64,000 nt of DNA from Pseudomonas songnenensis (lineage in GTDB: Bacteria > Pseudomonadota > Gammaproteobacteria > Pseudomonadales > Pseudomonadaceae): the NCBI RefSeq assembly GCF_003696315.1, contig NZ_RFFN01000006.1, forward strand, positions 124,001-188,000, in the 5' to 3' direction. Positions 19,278 through 27,247 of the stretch are shown piece after piece. The notes below the pieces were generated by a model. That model had not been told where the DNA came from and ran no database searches. It saw nothing but the letters and a program-made list of their open reading frames with translations. The position numbers and the translations under genes were made by a program. Every line of letters begins with the position of its first letter. The stretch's first letter is position 1.

Positions 19278-20048
19278 TCAGTAGGTGGAGCAGGGCGCGT
19301 TCATCTGCTGCAGGCCGTAGCGCCTGAGCAGCGTCTGCCAGCGTGCGCTGTGCGGCAGGTCGGCGATGAGCTGCTGGACGAACTGCGTGGTTTCGGCCGG
19401 CAGGCTGGCCGTCATCAGCACATGTCGATCGAAAACGTAGAGTGGGCTGGGCGATACGTACAACTGCGCTTCCGGCACTTCGGTCAGGCCATAGAAGAGC
19501 CTGGAAGAGCGTGGCATCAGCGCGACGTCGATGCGCCTGGACAGCAGTTTTTTCAGGTTTTGCAGATCGCTGTGGACGTCCTCGCGCTGGATCAGGCCGC
19601 GGTCGATGTCGTTCTGCAATTCCCGGTAACGGTGGCCGAGAACGCCACCAAGGCGCATGCCGTGCAGCGAGCGCGGCCCCTTGTAGTCGAAAGGCGCGTC
19701 GCTGCGGGAGACGAAATCCTGAATGTCGCACAGCAGCGGGCGGGTCCAGCTGGCATTGGCGGTCAGGCGCTCGGGAAAGAACTCGGGCGTGGCCCACAGC
19801 AGCACGCCAGGCTCGTTGGCGGCGAGTCGGCTATCGAGGCGTTTGCGCGGCAGCTGGGTCAGCTTGAAGTCGTAGAGGCCCTGGTTCGTCGGATGCTCGT
19901 TGAGCAACTGCACCAGGGATTCGGAAAGCCCCCGGTTGTGCTCGGATGCGAAGGGCGGTGAAGGCTGATAGGCCCACACCGCAACAGGCTTTGCCGCCAG
20001 GATGTGCAGTGGAAACAGGGACAGCAGCAAGAGCAGCAGTTTCGGCAT
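19278..20048 (-). CDS. Periplasmic solute-binding protein, family 3-like
   Basis: This 256-residue protein starts with a signal peptide (about 1-18, ending LAA). The rest follows the SBP family 3 pattern: an early YQPSPPF ligand-loop region, RLGGVLGHRY, and DVALMPRSSRLFYG near the second lobe. No permease or ATPase gene is beside it. Such orphan binding proteins in Pseudomonas may be extracytoplasmic sensors or accessory proteins rather than transporter parts. The ligand is unknown. Confidence 0.78.
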   Translation of the reverse strand: MPKLLLLLLSLFPLHILAAKPVAVWAYQPSPPFASEHNRGLSESLVQLLNEHPTNQGLYDFKLTQLPRKRLDSRLAANEPGVLLWATPEFFPERLTANASWTRPLLCDIQDFVSRSDAPFDYKGPRSLHGMRLGGVLGHRYRELQNDIDRGLIQREDVHSDLQNLKKLLSRRIDVALMPRSSRLFYGLTEVPEAQLYVSPSPLYVFDRHVLMTASLPAETTQFVQQLIADLPHSARWQTLLRRYGLQQMNAPCSTY

Positions 20049-20179
20049 CGCGATCCTGTGTTCGGCGAATGAACCGTCGTGGCGATCTGCCGCAACGAGC
20101 CGCTCAAGACTGATTCAGCGCGGCCTGTAACGCAAGTGCGCTCCGCCAATCGGTGTTGCTGCAGGCGTGGTCAGAGGCG

Positions 20180-20905
20180 TCAGAAACGCTCGTGTTCGCC
20201 TACGATTCGCCAATGCCCGACCGGCAGCTTGGCCATGGACAGGCGTCCGATGCGGATGCGCTTGCAGCCCAGTACGCGCAGGCCGATGGCTTCGCAGAGG
20301 AGGCGGACTTCGCCGGGCGCAGGTTCCTTGATCACCAGGCGCAGGCGGTTCTCGCTCTGCCAGCTGACCTTGGCCTTGGGCAGGATCTTGCCGCGATGGC
20401 CGATGCCCTTGGCAAGCAGCGCGAAGCCGTTATCTTCGGCTTCGCCGCTGACCTCGACGACGTACTCCTGTTCCAGCTTGTCGCGCGTGCTGGTCAGCAG
20501 GCGGATCACTTCACGCTGCTGGCTGAATACCGTAAGGCCGCTCGCCTCGGGGTCTAGCGGCAACAGGATGTTCTGCTGGAGCAGATGGCGCTGCAGGGGC
20601 TCGATGCGGCTGGGGTCGTCGCCCCAGTGTTCGCTCGCCAGCAGGGCGCGGCGCACGCTGTCGGGATCGGCCTCGATCGCCAGGCCGGCAGGTTTGTGCA
20701 GCAGCAGGGTGACAGGCGCGATCTCCCGCGCTGTAGCGCCGTCGCGCAGTTCGACACGCTGGCTGGGGCTGACCTTCAGAAAAGGCGCTTCGACGAGTTC
20801 GCCGTCGACCGTTACCCAGCCGCCCTCGATATACAGCTCGGCCTCGCGCCGGGAACAGCCGAGTTGCTCGGCGAGGCGTTTGGCAAGGCGTACGGGGTCA
20901 GTCAT
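20180..20905 (-). CDS. rRNA pseudouridine synthase (RsuA/RluF type)
   Basis: This 241-residue enzyme has an N-terminal S4 RNA-binding domain (about residues 7-60) and a RsuA-family catalytic domain. The catalytic Asp is D118 in PLDPEASGL; the family motif HKPAGLA lies at 70-76, and the C-terminal KRIRIGRLSM block is characteristic. It converts a specific uridine in ribosomal RNA to pseudouridine; the RluF-like group fits best, but the exact target cannot be read from sequence. Confidence 0.88.
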   Translation of the reverse strand: MTDPVRLAKRLAEQLGCSRREAELYIEGGWVTVDGELVEAPFLKVSPSQRVELRDGATAREIAPVTLLLHKPAGLAIEADPDSVRRALLASEHWGDDPSRIEPLQRHLLQQNILLPLDPEASGLTVFSQQREVIRLLTSTRDKLEQEYVVEVSGEAEDNGFALLAKGIGHRGKILPKAKVSWQSENRLRLVIKEPAPGEVRLLCEAIGLRVLGCKRIRIGRLSMAKLPVGHWRIVGEHERF

Positions 20906-20982
20906 GGTGCGCTCGAAGACGAGAAAGGAGGGGTTGAACGCGGCGAGCCAAACTGCAGGCTCGCCGAAAGCGGTTCAGATGA

Positions 20983-21162
20983 TCACTTCTTGCTGATGGT
21001 GATCTGGCGGGACGGCCCATTGGTCTGGCCACTGACGCCGTTGGGGATGGTTTGAACTTCGCCGCCGGCCTTGATAAAGGCGGCCATCTGCGCAGCAAGG
21101 GACTGGCTGGTTTCAGAGGCGGGTTCCGGTTTGCGCTTGGCGCTGGTGGTTTTCGTTGCCAT
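20983..21162 (-). CDS. 59-residue protein with a SutA-like C-terminal motif
   Basis: The ATG at 21162 has AAAGGA about 10 bases upstream. The product has a Lys/Thr/Ser-rich N-terminus, then AAQMAAFIKAGGEVQTI and a polar tail ending ITISKK. The phrase FIKAGGEVQTI resembles the FLSRGGKVQEI motif near the C-terminus of Pseudomonas SutA, a small RNA polymerase-binding regulator used in slow growth. SutA itself is about 105 residues, so this is at most a relative. An AT-rich stretch (21180-21245) upstream could hold the promoter. Confidence 0.7.
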   Translation of the reverse strand: MATKTTSAKRKPEPASETSQSLAAQMAAFIKAGGEVQTIPNGVSGQTNGPSRQITISKK

Positions 21163-21341
21163 GGGTCGCTTGTCCTTTAATCAGTCGAACCGGGCATTAT
21201 ACAGATTTGATCAAATTTTGTTCAGTTATTTGTGGTCGGTCATTTCTTGATGCGTTTTTGGCAACCACCCAGGCGGCGGTCTGGTCTTCAATGAAGCCGC
21301 GAACGTGGGTTTCGCGACGTTGAACAATCCGGAGGACCATC

Positions 21342-22490
21342 ATGCTGCGTCATGCCTTTCGCACCACGCTCTGCGGTTTTGCCATTGCCGCTTCGTTCCA
21401 AGTTATCGCCGAGGGGCAGCGCTATCCCAGTGAGGCCGGCGAAGTCACGGTCCGCGAGATCGCGTCGGGCTTCGAGAATCCCTGGGCCCTGGCATTTCTG
21501 CCGGACGGCGAGCACATGCTGGTGACCGAACGGCCCGGTCGTTTGCGGCTGGTTGGACTGGATGGCAGCCGCTCCAAGCCGCTTGAAGGCGTACCTGAGG
21601 TATTCGCCCAGGCCCAGGGCGGGCTCCTCGATGTGCGGCTGTCGCCGTCGTTCGATAATGATCGCCTGGTTTATCTGACCTATGCCGAAGCGGGGGAGCA
21701 AGGCAAGGCCGGGACCGCAGTGGGGCGTGGACGGCTGAGCGATGATCACTCGAAGCTCGAGAACTTCGAGGTGATCTTCCGCCAGCTGCCAAAGCTGTCC
21801 ACCGGCATCCACTTCGGTTCGCGGCTGGTGTTCGATAACGACGGACATCTGTTCGTCGCGCTCGGTGAGAACAATCAGCGACCGACCTCGCAGGACCTCG
21901 ACAAGCACCAGGGCAAGGTGGTGCGCATCGGCTTGGACGGCAGCGTGCCGGACGACAATCCCTTCGTGGGGCGTGACGGCGTGCGGCCGGAAATCTGGTC
22001 TTACGGCCACCGCAATCAGCAGGGCGCGGCACTCAACCCGTGGAGCGGTGTGCTCTGGACGCACGAGCATGGCCCGCGTGGTGGCGACGAGGTGAACATT
22101 CCCCAGGCCGGCAAGAACTACGGCTGGCCGCTGGCGACTCACGGCATCAACTACAGCATGCTGCCGATCCCCGAGGCCAAGGGTAAGACGGTCGAGGGGA
22201 CCGAGCAGCCGCATCATGTATGGGAGAAATCGCCGGGCGTCAGCGGCATGGCGTTCTACGATGGCGAGCGCTTTGCGGCCTGGCAACACAGCCTGTTCAT
22301 CGGTGCGCTGGTGGATCAGTCGCTGATCCGTCTGCAGCTCGATGGCGATCGCGTCGTCGGTGAAGAGCGGTTGCTCAAGGATCTCGGCGCGCGCATCCGC
22401 GATGTCCGGGTTGGCCCGGACGGCTACGTCTATCTGCTGACCGATGCCGGCGACGGCAAGCTGCTGCAGGTGGGCTTGCAGGCCGACTGA
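21342..22490 (+). CDS. PQQ-dependent soluble aldose sugar dehydrogenase
   Basis: This 382-residue protein is a six-bladed beta-propeller of the glucose/sorbosone dehydrogenase family (YliI/Asd type). It has a signal peptide (about 1-23, ending VIA). Family phrases include ENPWALAFLPDG, GGLLDVRLSPSF, HFGSRLVFDNDGHLFVALGE, WSYGHRNQQGAALNP and HEHGPRGGDEVN, which hold the PQQ and calcium ligands. It oxidises aldose sugars in the periplasm. GGAGG lies 7 bases before the ATG. The next gene encodes a second, unrelated PQQ enzyme on the same strand. Confidence 0.92.
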   Translation: MLRHAFRTTLCGFAIAASFQVIAEGQRYPSEAGEVTVREIASGFENPWALAFLPDGEHMLVTERPGRLRLVGLDGSRSKPLEGVPEVFAQAQGGLLDVRLSPSFDNDRLVYLTYAEAGEQGKAGTAVGRGRLSDDHSKLENFEVIFRQLPKLSTGIHFGSRLVFDNDGHLFVALGENNQRPTSQDLDKHQGKVVRIGLDGSVPDDNPFVGRDGVRPEIWSYGHRNQQGAALNPWSGVLWTHEHGPRGGDEVNIPQAGKNYGWPLATHGINYSMLPIPEAKGKTVEGTEQPHHVWEKSPGVSGMAFYDGERFAAWQHSLFIGALVDQSLIRLQLDGDRVVGEERLLKDLGARIRDVRVGPDGYVYLLTDAGDGKLLQVGLQAD

Positions 22491-22660
22491 TCTGCAGGCA
22501 CGGCGGCGCTTTCGGTGCTGCCGTCGGCCAACTGCGTCGCGCCAATCTTCGTTTCCCACGGAGCATTCCCGCCCATCGCCTGTCCCACTCTCATTGATGG
22601 CCACTCCTGCTGGCCATCGGAGTCTGGCGGGTTCGATAACAAGATCGAGGGAGATGGGCC

Positions 22661-24991
22661 GTGGCTGTGGTTATCAGCGGATTGTTCTGCATCATCGTCG
22701 GCATTGCGCTCGGCGTCGGTGGCGCGAAGGTCATCAGCCTGGGCGGTACCTGGTATTTCGCCATCGTGGCGGCGGGATTTCTGCTGACCGGTGCCTTGTT
22801 GCTGATGCGACGTCGCACCGCCTTGTGGGTCTACGCATTGCTCATGCTGGGTGCGCTGGGTTGGGCTGTTTACGAGGTGGGGCTGGACTGGTGGCAGCTG
22901 GCGCCGCGCGGCAGCATCATCGCGCCGTTCGGGCTGTGGCTGCTGACGCCGTGGATCGCACGGCGTCTCGGCTGGCAGCATTTCGGCTTTCGTGCCTGGG
23001 GTGGTGCGGCGCTGCCGCTGATGCTGGCGGTCGTGCTCTGGGGCGCGGCAGCGGTTTACGCGGTGGGACACGACAGCCACGACATCAAGGGCATGCTGCC
23101 GGCTCCGCTGGCCCAAGCCCCTGCTGCGGACGATAGCGTGCCGGCAGGCGACTGGCATGCCTATGGGCGCAGTCAGCAGGGCCAGCGTTATTCGCCGCTG
23201 GCGCAGATCACGCCGCAGAATGTCGAGCGCCTCGAACCGGTCTGGCATTACCAGACCGGTGATCTGCGGGGCCCGGATGATCCGGATGAAACCACCTACG
23301 AAGTCACGCCGCTGAAGGTCGACGACAGCCTTTATCTGTGCACGCCGCACAATCTGGTGATCGCCCTGGATGCCGAAACCGGGCAGGAGCGCTGGCGCTT
23401 CGATCCCAAGGTGCCGCACTCGGTCAACCGCCAGCACCTGACCTGCCGTGGCCTGTCCTACCACGCTGCGCCGCAGGGCAGCGATGTCCAGGCCTGCCGG
23501 CAGCGGCTGTTCATGCCGACCGCCGATGCCAGGCTGATCGCCCTGGATGCCAAGACCGGCGAGATCTGCCCCGGTTTCGCTGACAACGGCGAGATCGACC
23601 TGTGGGCAAACATGCCGCACGCCAAAGAAGGCTTCTATTACTCCACCTCGCCGCCGGTGGTGGCGCGAGATCTGGTCATCATTGGCGGCGCGGTGAACGA
23701 CAACGTGCGGGCGCAGGAGCCGTCAGGCGTCATCCGTGCCTATGACGTCTATACCGGCGAACTGAAATGGAACTGGGACCCGGGCAATCCAGAAGCCACC
23801 GAGCCCATTGCCGCCGGGCAGACCTACAGCCCCAGCAGCCCGAACAGCTGGAGCATCTCCAGCGCCGATGAGGCCTTGGGCATGGTCTACGTGCCGCTGG
23901 GCAATCAGGTGCCGGACCAGTGGGGCGGTCGACGCAGCGAGAACAGTGAGCGCTTTTCCTCCTCCATCGTCGCGCTGGATCTGGACAGCGGCCAGTTGCG
24001 CTGGGTGTTCCAGACCGTGCGTCATGACCTCTGGGACATGGACGTGCCGGCACAGCCGAGCCTGGTCGATATCCAGACCGAGAACGGCCCGGTTCCCGCC
24101 GTGGTGGCGCCCACCAAGCAGGGTGACATCTATGTGCTGGACCGTCGCACCGGCGAGCCGATCCTGCCGGTGCGCGAGGTGCCTGCGCCGCAGGGGGCGG
24201 CCGAAGGCGACTGGGTTGCCAAGACGCAGCCGGCCTCGGCGCTGTCCTACGAGCCGCCGAAGCTGCAGGGCAAGGACCTGTGGGGCGCCACGCTGATCGA
24301 CCAGATGATGTGCCATATCCAGTTCCACTCCCTGCGCTATGAGGGCCGCTACACGCCCCCTTCAACCCAGGGCACGTTGGTGCATCCTGGCAACTTCGGC
24401 GTGTTCAACTGGGGGGGCGTGGCCGTCGACCCGGTGCGGCAGATGGTCTTCAGCACCCCGGCCTATCTGGCCTTCACCTCGAAACTGATCCCCCGCGAGG
24501 ACGCTGAGACGACCTACGTGTCCGAGGAGGAGCCATTCCTCAACGAGAATTTCGGTTCGCCCTTTGCGGTGGAGCTGAAGGCCTTCGTCTCGCCCCTCGG
24601 CCTGCCATGCACCGCGCCGCCGTGGGGCTATGTGGCCGGGGCCGATCTGCGCACCGGCAAGACCCATTGGCTGCGCAAGAACGGCACCGTGCGTGATCGC
24701 GCGCCGATTCCGCTGCCTTTCAAGATGGGCGTGCCCAACCTCGGCGGGCCGATGCTGACCGCTGGTGGTGTCGCGTTCCTGAGTGGCACGCTGGATTACT
24801 ACCTGCGCGCCTACGACGTGATGACCGGACGCGAACTGTGGAAGGCGCGTCTGCCGGCAGGGGGGCAGGCCACGCCGATGACCTACCAGAGCCGCTCCGG
24901 CCGGCAAATGGTCGTGGTGGTCGCCGGCGGACACGGATCGTTGGGGACCAAGGCCGGTGATTCGGTGATCGCCTATGCATTGCCACGCTGA
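22661..24991 (+). CDS. gcd: Membrane-bound PQQ dehydrogenase (glucose/quinate/shikimate type)
   Basis: The GTG at 22661 follows GGGAG by 7 bases and gives 776 residues. Residues 1-about 145 contain five hydrophobic helices, the quinone-linked membrane anchor of the family. From about residue 165 an eight-bladed PQQ propeller starts with WHAYGRSQQGQRYSPL and VTPLKVDDSLYLCTPHN, typical of membrane glucose dehydrogenase; quinate dehydrogenase is the main alternative. The active site faces the periplasm, oxidises sugar to lactone and feeds ubiquinone. No PQQ synthesis genes are in the window. Confidence 0.9.
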   Translation: MAVVISGLFCIIVGIALGVGGAKVISLGGTWYFAIVAAGFLLTGALLLMRRRTALWVYALLMLGALGWAVYEVGLDWWQLAPRGSIIAPFGLWLLTPWIARRLGWQHFGFRAWGGAALPLMLAVVLWGAAAVYAVGHDSHDIKGMLPAPLAQAPAADDSVPAGDWHAYGRSQQGQRYSPLAQITPQNVERLEPVWHYQTGDLRGPDDPDETTYEVTPLKVDDSLYLCTPHNLVIALDAETGQERWRFDPKVPHSVNRQHLTCRGLSYHAAPQGSDVQACRQRLFMPTADARLIALDAKTGEICPGFADNGEIDLWANMPHAKEGFYYSTSPPVVARDLVIIGGAVNDNVRAQEPSGVIRAYDVYTGELKWNWDPGNPEATEPIAAGQTYSPSSPNSWSISSADEALGMVYVPLGNQVPDQWGGRRSENSERFSSSIVALDLDSGQLRWVFQTVRHDLWDMDVPAQPSLVDIQTENGPVPAVVAPTKQGDIYVLDRRTGEPILPVREVPAPQGAAEGDWVAKTQPASALSYEPPKLQGKDLWGATLIDQMMCHIQFHSLRYEGRYTPPSTQGTLVHPGNFGVFNWGGVAVDPVRQMVFSTPAYLAFTSKLIPREDAETTYVSEEEPFLNENFGSPFAVELKAFVSPLGLPCTAPPWGYVAGADLRTGKTHWLRKNGTVRDRAPIPLPFKMGVPNLGGPMLTAGGVAFLSGTLDYYLRAYDVMTGRELWKARLPAGGQATPMTYQSRSGRQMVVVVAGGHGSLGTKAGDSVIAYALPR

Positions 24992-25032
24992 CTGGCGCTA
25001 GAATCGCCGCCTTTATATTCGGGACCGCCCAC

Positions 25033-25869
25033 ATGGCCGCAATCGGACGCTACAACAGCCTGCAAATCGTCAAGCACACCGGTTTCGGCCTCTATCTCGA
25101 CGGTGGTCCGGACGGCGAGATCCTGCTGCCCAACCGCTACATCCCCAAGGACACGCCGACCGAGGTGGATGACTGGCTGAACGTCTTCATCTACCTCGAC
25201 AGCGAGGACAAGCTGATCGCCACCACGGAGAAACCCAAGGTGCAGGTTGGCGAGTTCGCCAGTCTCAAGGTCGCCGAGATCAATCGCGTGGGACTGTTCC
25301 TCGACTGGGGGCTGCCCAAGGATCTGCTGCTGCCGCACTCGGAAGAGAAGCGGCCGCTGCAGGTCGGCGATTACTGTGTGGTCTACGTCTACATCGACAA
25401 GCGCACCCGGCGCATCACCGCCACCGCACGCCTGGATCGCTATCTGGACAAGACTCCGACCAACTATAAGGTCGGCGAGGCGGTGGACCTGCTGATCGTC
25501 GAGGCGACCGATCTGGGCTTCAAGGCCATCATCAACGGCCAGCATTGGGGCCTGATTCACAAGAACGAGGCCTTCAAGTTCCTTCGCGGCGGCATGCGCG
25601 AGCGTGGCTACATCAAGGAGCTGCGTGCCGACGGCAAGATCAGTCTGAGCCTGCAGCCGGTCGGCAGCGAGGCGACCGACGCCCTGCAGGCGCTGATCCT
25701 GCAGAAGCTGGAGGAGAATCAGGGTTCACTGGATGTCAGCGACAAGAGCCCGGCCGAGGAAATCGCACGCCGTTTCGGCGTCAGCAAGGGCAACTTCAAG
25801 AAGGCCATCGGCGGCCTGTACAAACAGGGCCGTATCGTCATCCATCCGGATCGTATCGAGCGCAGCTGA
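25033..25869 (+). CDS. CvfB-like S1 RNA-binding protein
   Basis: This 278-residue cytoplasmic protein contains tandem S1-type OB folds (about residues 1-65, 70-135 and 140-215) and a C-terminal winged helix (about 225-275, AEEIARRFGVSKGNFKKAIGG). That order is characteristic of the CvfB/YitL family, RNA-binding regulators of virulence and RNA turnover in Gram-positive bacteria. Its role in Pseudomonas is not defined. The gene is convergent with the DUF488 gene, with a strong hairpin between them. Confidence 0.88.
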   Translation: MAAIGRYNSLQIVKHTGFGLYLDGGPDGEILLPNRYIPKDTPTEVDDWLNVFIYLDSEDKLIATTEKPKVQVGEFASLKVAEINRVGLFLDWGLPKDLLLPHSEEKRPLQVGDYCVVYVYIDKRTRRITATARLDRYLDKTPTNYKVGEAVDLLIVEATDLGFKAIINGQHWGLIHKNEAFKFLRGGMRERGYIKELRADGKISLSLQPVGSEATDALQALILQKLEENQGSLDVSDKSPAEEIARRFGVSKGNFKKAIGGLYKQGRIVIHPDRIERS

Positions 25870-25875
25870 ACTTAA

Positions 25876-25902
25876 GCGGGGCGGCTGCAATGGCCGCCCC
25901 GC
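25876..25902. terminator. GC-rich stem-loop between convergent genes
   Basis: A perfect 10-bp stem, GCGGGGCGGC paired with GCCGCCCCGC around a 7-base loop, sits between the stops of the S1 protein and the DUF488 gene. There is no T-run on either strand, so it is a candidate bidirectional terminator or mRNA-end stabiliser, not a certain intrinsic terminator. Confidence 0.5.
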
Positions 25903-25917
25903 ATGCAGCACACGCTG

Positions 25918-26499
25918 TTACAGGTCGAGATCGATCTGCCGGCTTCCAGCGTCCTTGCGCAGCGACTCGCCCTTACCCGCCGCATAGCTCAGCTGACCAT
26001 CCAGCAGTCTGGCGGGCGCGGTGAATGGGTGGGCCACGGGCGGCTTGTCATCCTGGATGTGCAGCACTTCGATGCCGCGCGTTTTCAATACGTCGGATAC
26101 CAGCGAGCGATGACAGCGCCACCAGAGCACCTCGGCGCACATCATCGCCGTACGCCTTCGTGCCGCCATCTCCAGCAGGCAATGCAGCCCTCGGTCGAAC
26201 TCGGCGCTTTGCAGGTGATCGGCGTAGCCGCGAAAGGAGCTGTTGCGCCATGCGAGGTTGGGCGAATCCTTGATCGGTCGCCGGCGGCCGCCGAGCTCCT
26301 CGATCCAGCGGTAATCAAGCCCATCGGCGGCTAATGCCTCGCGCAGTGAGTCCTCGCCGAACTGTGGCAACCGCCGCGAGCCAGGAAAGCGCCGGACATC
26401 GGCGATGGCTTCGATCTGATGGTGGTGTAGCACTTCGATGAGCTCACCGATCGAGCGCGTCGAGTGACCGATGCTCCAGATCGTCAGTGGCTGATTCAT
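25918..26499 (-). CDS. DUF488 family protein
   Basis: This 193-residue cytoplasmic protein has the DUF488 hallmarks: IWSIGHSTRS at the N-terminus, then IADVRRFPGSRRLPQF, YRWIEELGGRR, RNSSFRGYADHL and MCAEVLWWRCHRSLVSD near the end. The conserved cysteine, histidine and arginine residues suggest an enzyme active site, but the reaction is unknown. It overlaps no neighbour and lies 2 bases after the DUF2945 gene, so the two are likely co-transcribed. Confidence 0.88.
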   Translation of the reverse strand: MNQPLTIWSIGHSTRSIGELIEVLHHHQIEAIADVRRFPGSRRLPQFGEDSLREALAADGLDYRWIEELGGRRRPIKDSPNLAWRNSSFRGYADHLQSAEFDRGLHCLLEMAARRRTAMMCAEVLWWRCHRSLVSDVLKTRGIEVLHIQDDKPPVAHPFTAPARLLDGQLSYAAGKGESLRKDAGSRQIDLDL

Positions 26500-26502
26500 G
26501 GA

Positions 26503-26715
26503 TCAGCCCAGCTTCTTCAGTGCCGACTCTTTATGCATCGCCACATGGTCGGTCTTGTCGCTCTTGATCTCGTACTGCGGATCCTCCGGGCTGGCCCGGC
26601 GGCGATGACCCTTGTACTCGGTATCTGCCGTGTGCACGCGAGTGATCGTTCCGCTCACTCGTCCCGCTTCGGAATTCCAGCTGACGTGATCGCCCACTTT
26701 ATAGCGCTGGCTCAT
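26503..26715 (-). CDS. DUF2945 (HVA1/Tudor-like) small protein
   Basis: This 70-residue protein matches the hypervirulence-associated Tudor-like family: KVGDHVSWNSEAGRVSGTI at the N-terminus, then THRV-type strands and a lysine-rich end ALKKLG. The fold is a small beta-barrel. Function is unknown. It is the first gene of a two-gene unit with the DUF488 protein. Confidence 0.85.
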   Translation of the reverse strand: MSQRYKVGDHVSWNSEAGRVSGTITRVHTADTEYKGHRRRASPEDPQYEIKSDKTDHVAMHKESALKKLG

Positions 26716-27247
26716 GGTGGCCTCCGTTGTGTCGGGTTCACGGAATTGGACCTCGACAGGCCTCCGAAGATCGACGCGCTGCGGTTTGCGTCACGGCATG
26801 GATAGGTGGGGATTAATACCGGGTTTTATATGTACCGTTCGTCGGGATAAATTCATAGGACTTAACGCTGGATCCGGATCCAGAAGTTCAAAATAACGGC
26901 GCTTTCATATCGCCAAAATACAAACTAGGGGGGCTGAGCGTAATATCAGATCGACAGCTACCCCTGTTTGCATAGTGGCAAGCTAATGTTATTTGCACGT
27001 TAGTGCCGATTTTCTGGCGATCTAATAACGGCAGAAAAATTTCCATTATTTTTTCGAACCTATTATAAATCCGCCACGCAAGACGATTGACCGGTTTGTT
27101 CAGGGGGTGGACGGCGGGAATTTTCTTGTAGAACGGTTCGTTTGTTGTGACACCGCGGCTTCCTTTCAAGCATCGCCCACGACTTATCGACCTCCCGTCA
27201 CTTTTTAAAGGCTCCGCCTTTGAAGTAGTAAGTTCCGGAGAGACTCA
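26716..27247. other. AT-rich intergenic region upstream of the GH5 gene
   Basis: No convincing gene is seen in this 532-base stretch. From about 26800 to 27080 it is far more AT-rich than its surroundings. It contains a 16-base perfect palindrome at 26868-26883 and several A/T runs (for example around 27030-27075). Immediately before the GH5 start are a small hairpin (27207-27221, AAAGGC/GCCTTT) and the ribosome site CCGGAGAG. A leftward frame of 93 codons (26888-27169) has no codon or motif support. Confidence 0.6.
26868..26883. repeat. 16-base perfect palindrome
   Basis: CTGGATCCGGATCCAG reads the same on both strands. It lies in the AT-rich region between the DUF2945 gene and the GH5 gene, about 365 bases before the GH5 start. 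It may be a regulator binding site; no protein can be named. Confidence 0.5.

Noticed and set aside
26888..27169. 93-codon leftward frame in the AT-rich region
   Set aside because: No ribosome site, no domain, low-GC sequence and out of keeping with gene composition nearby.
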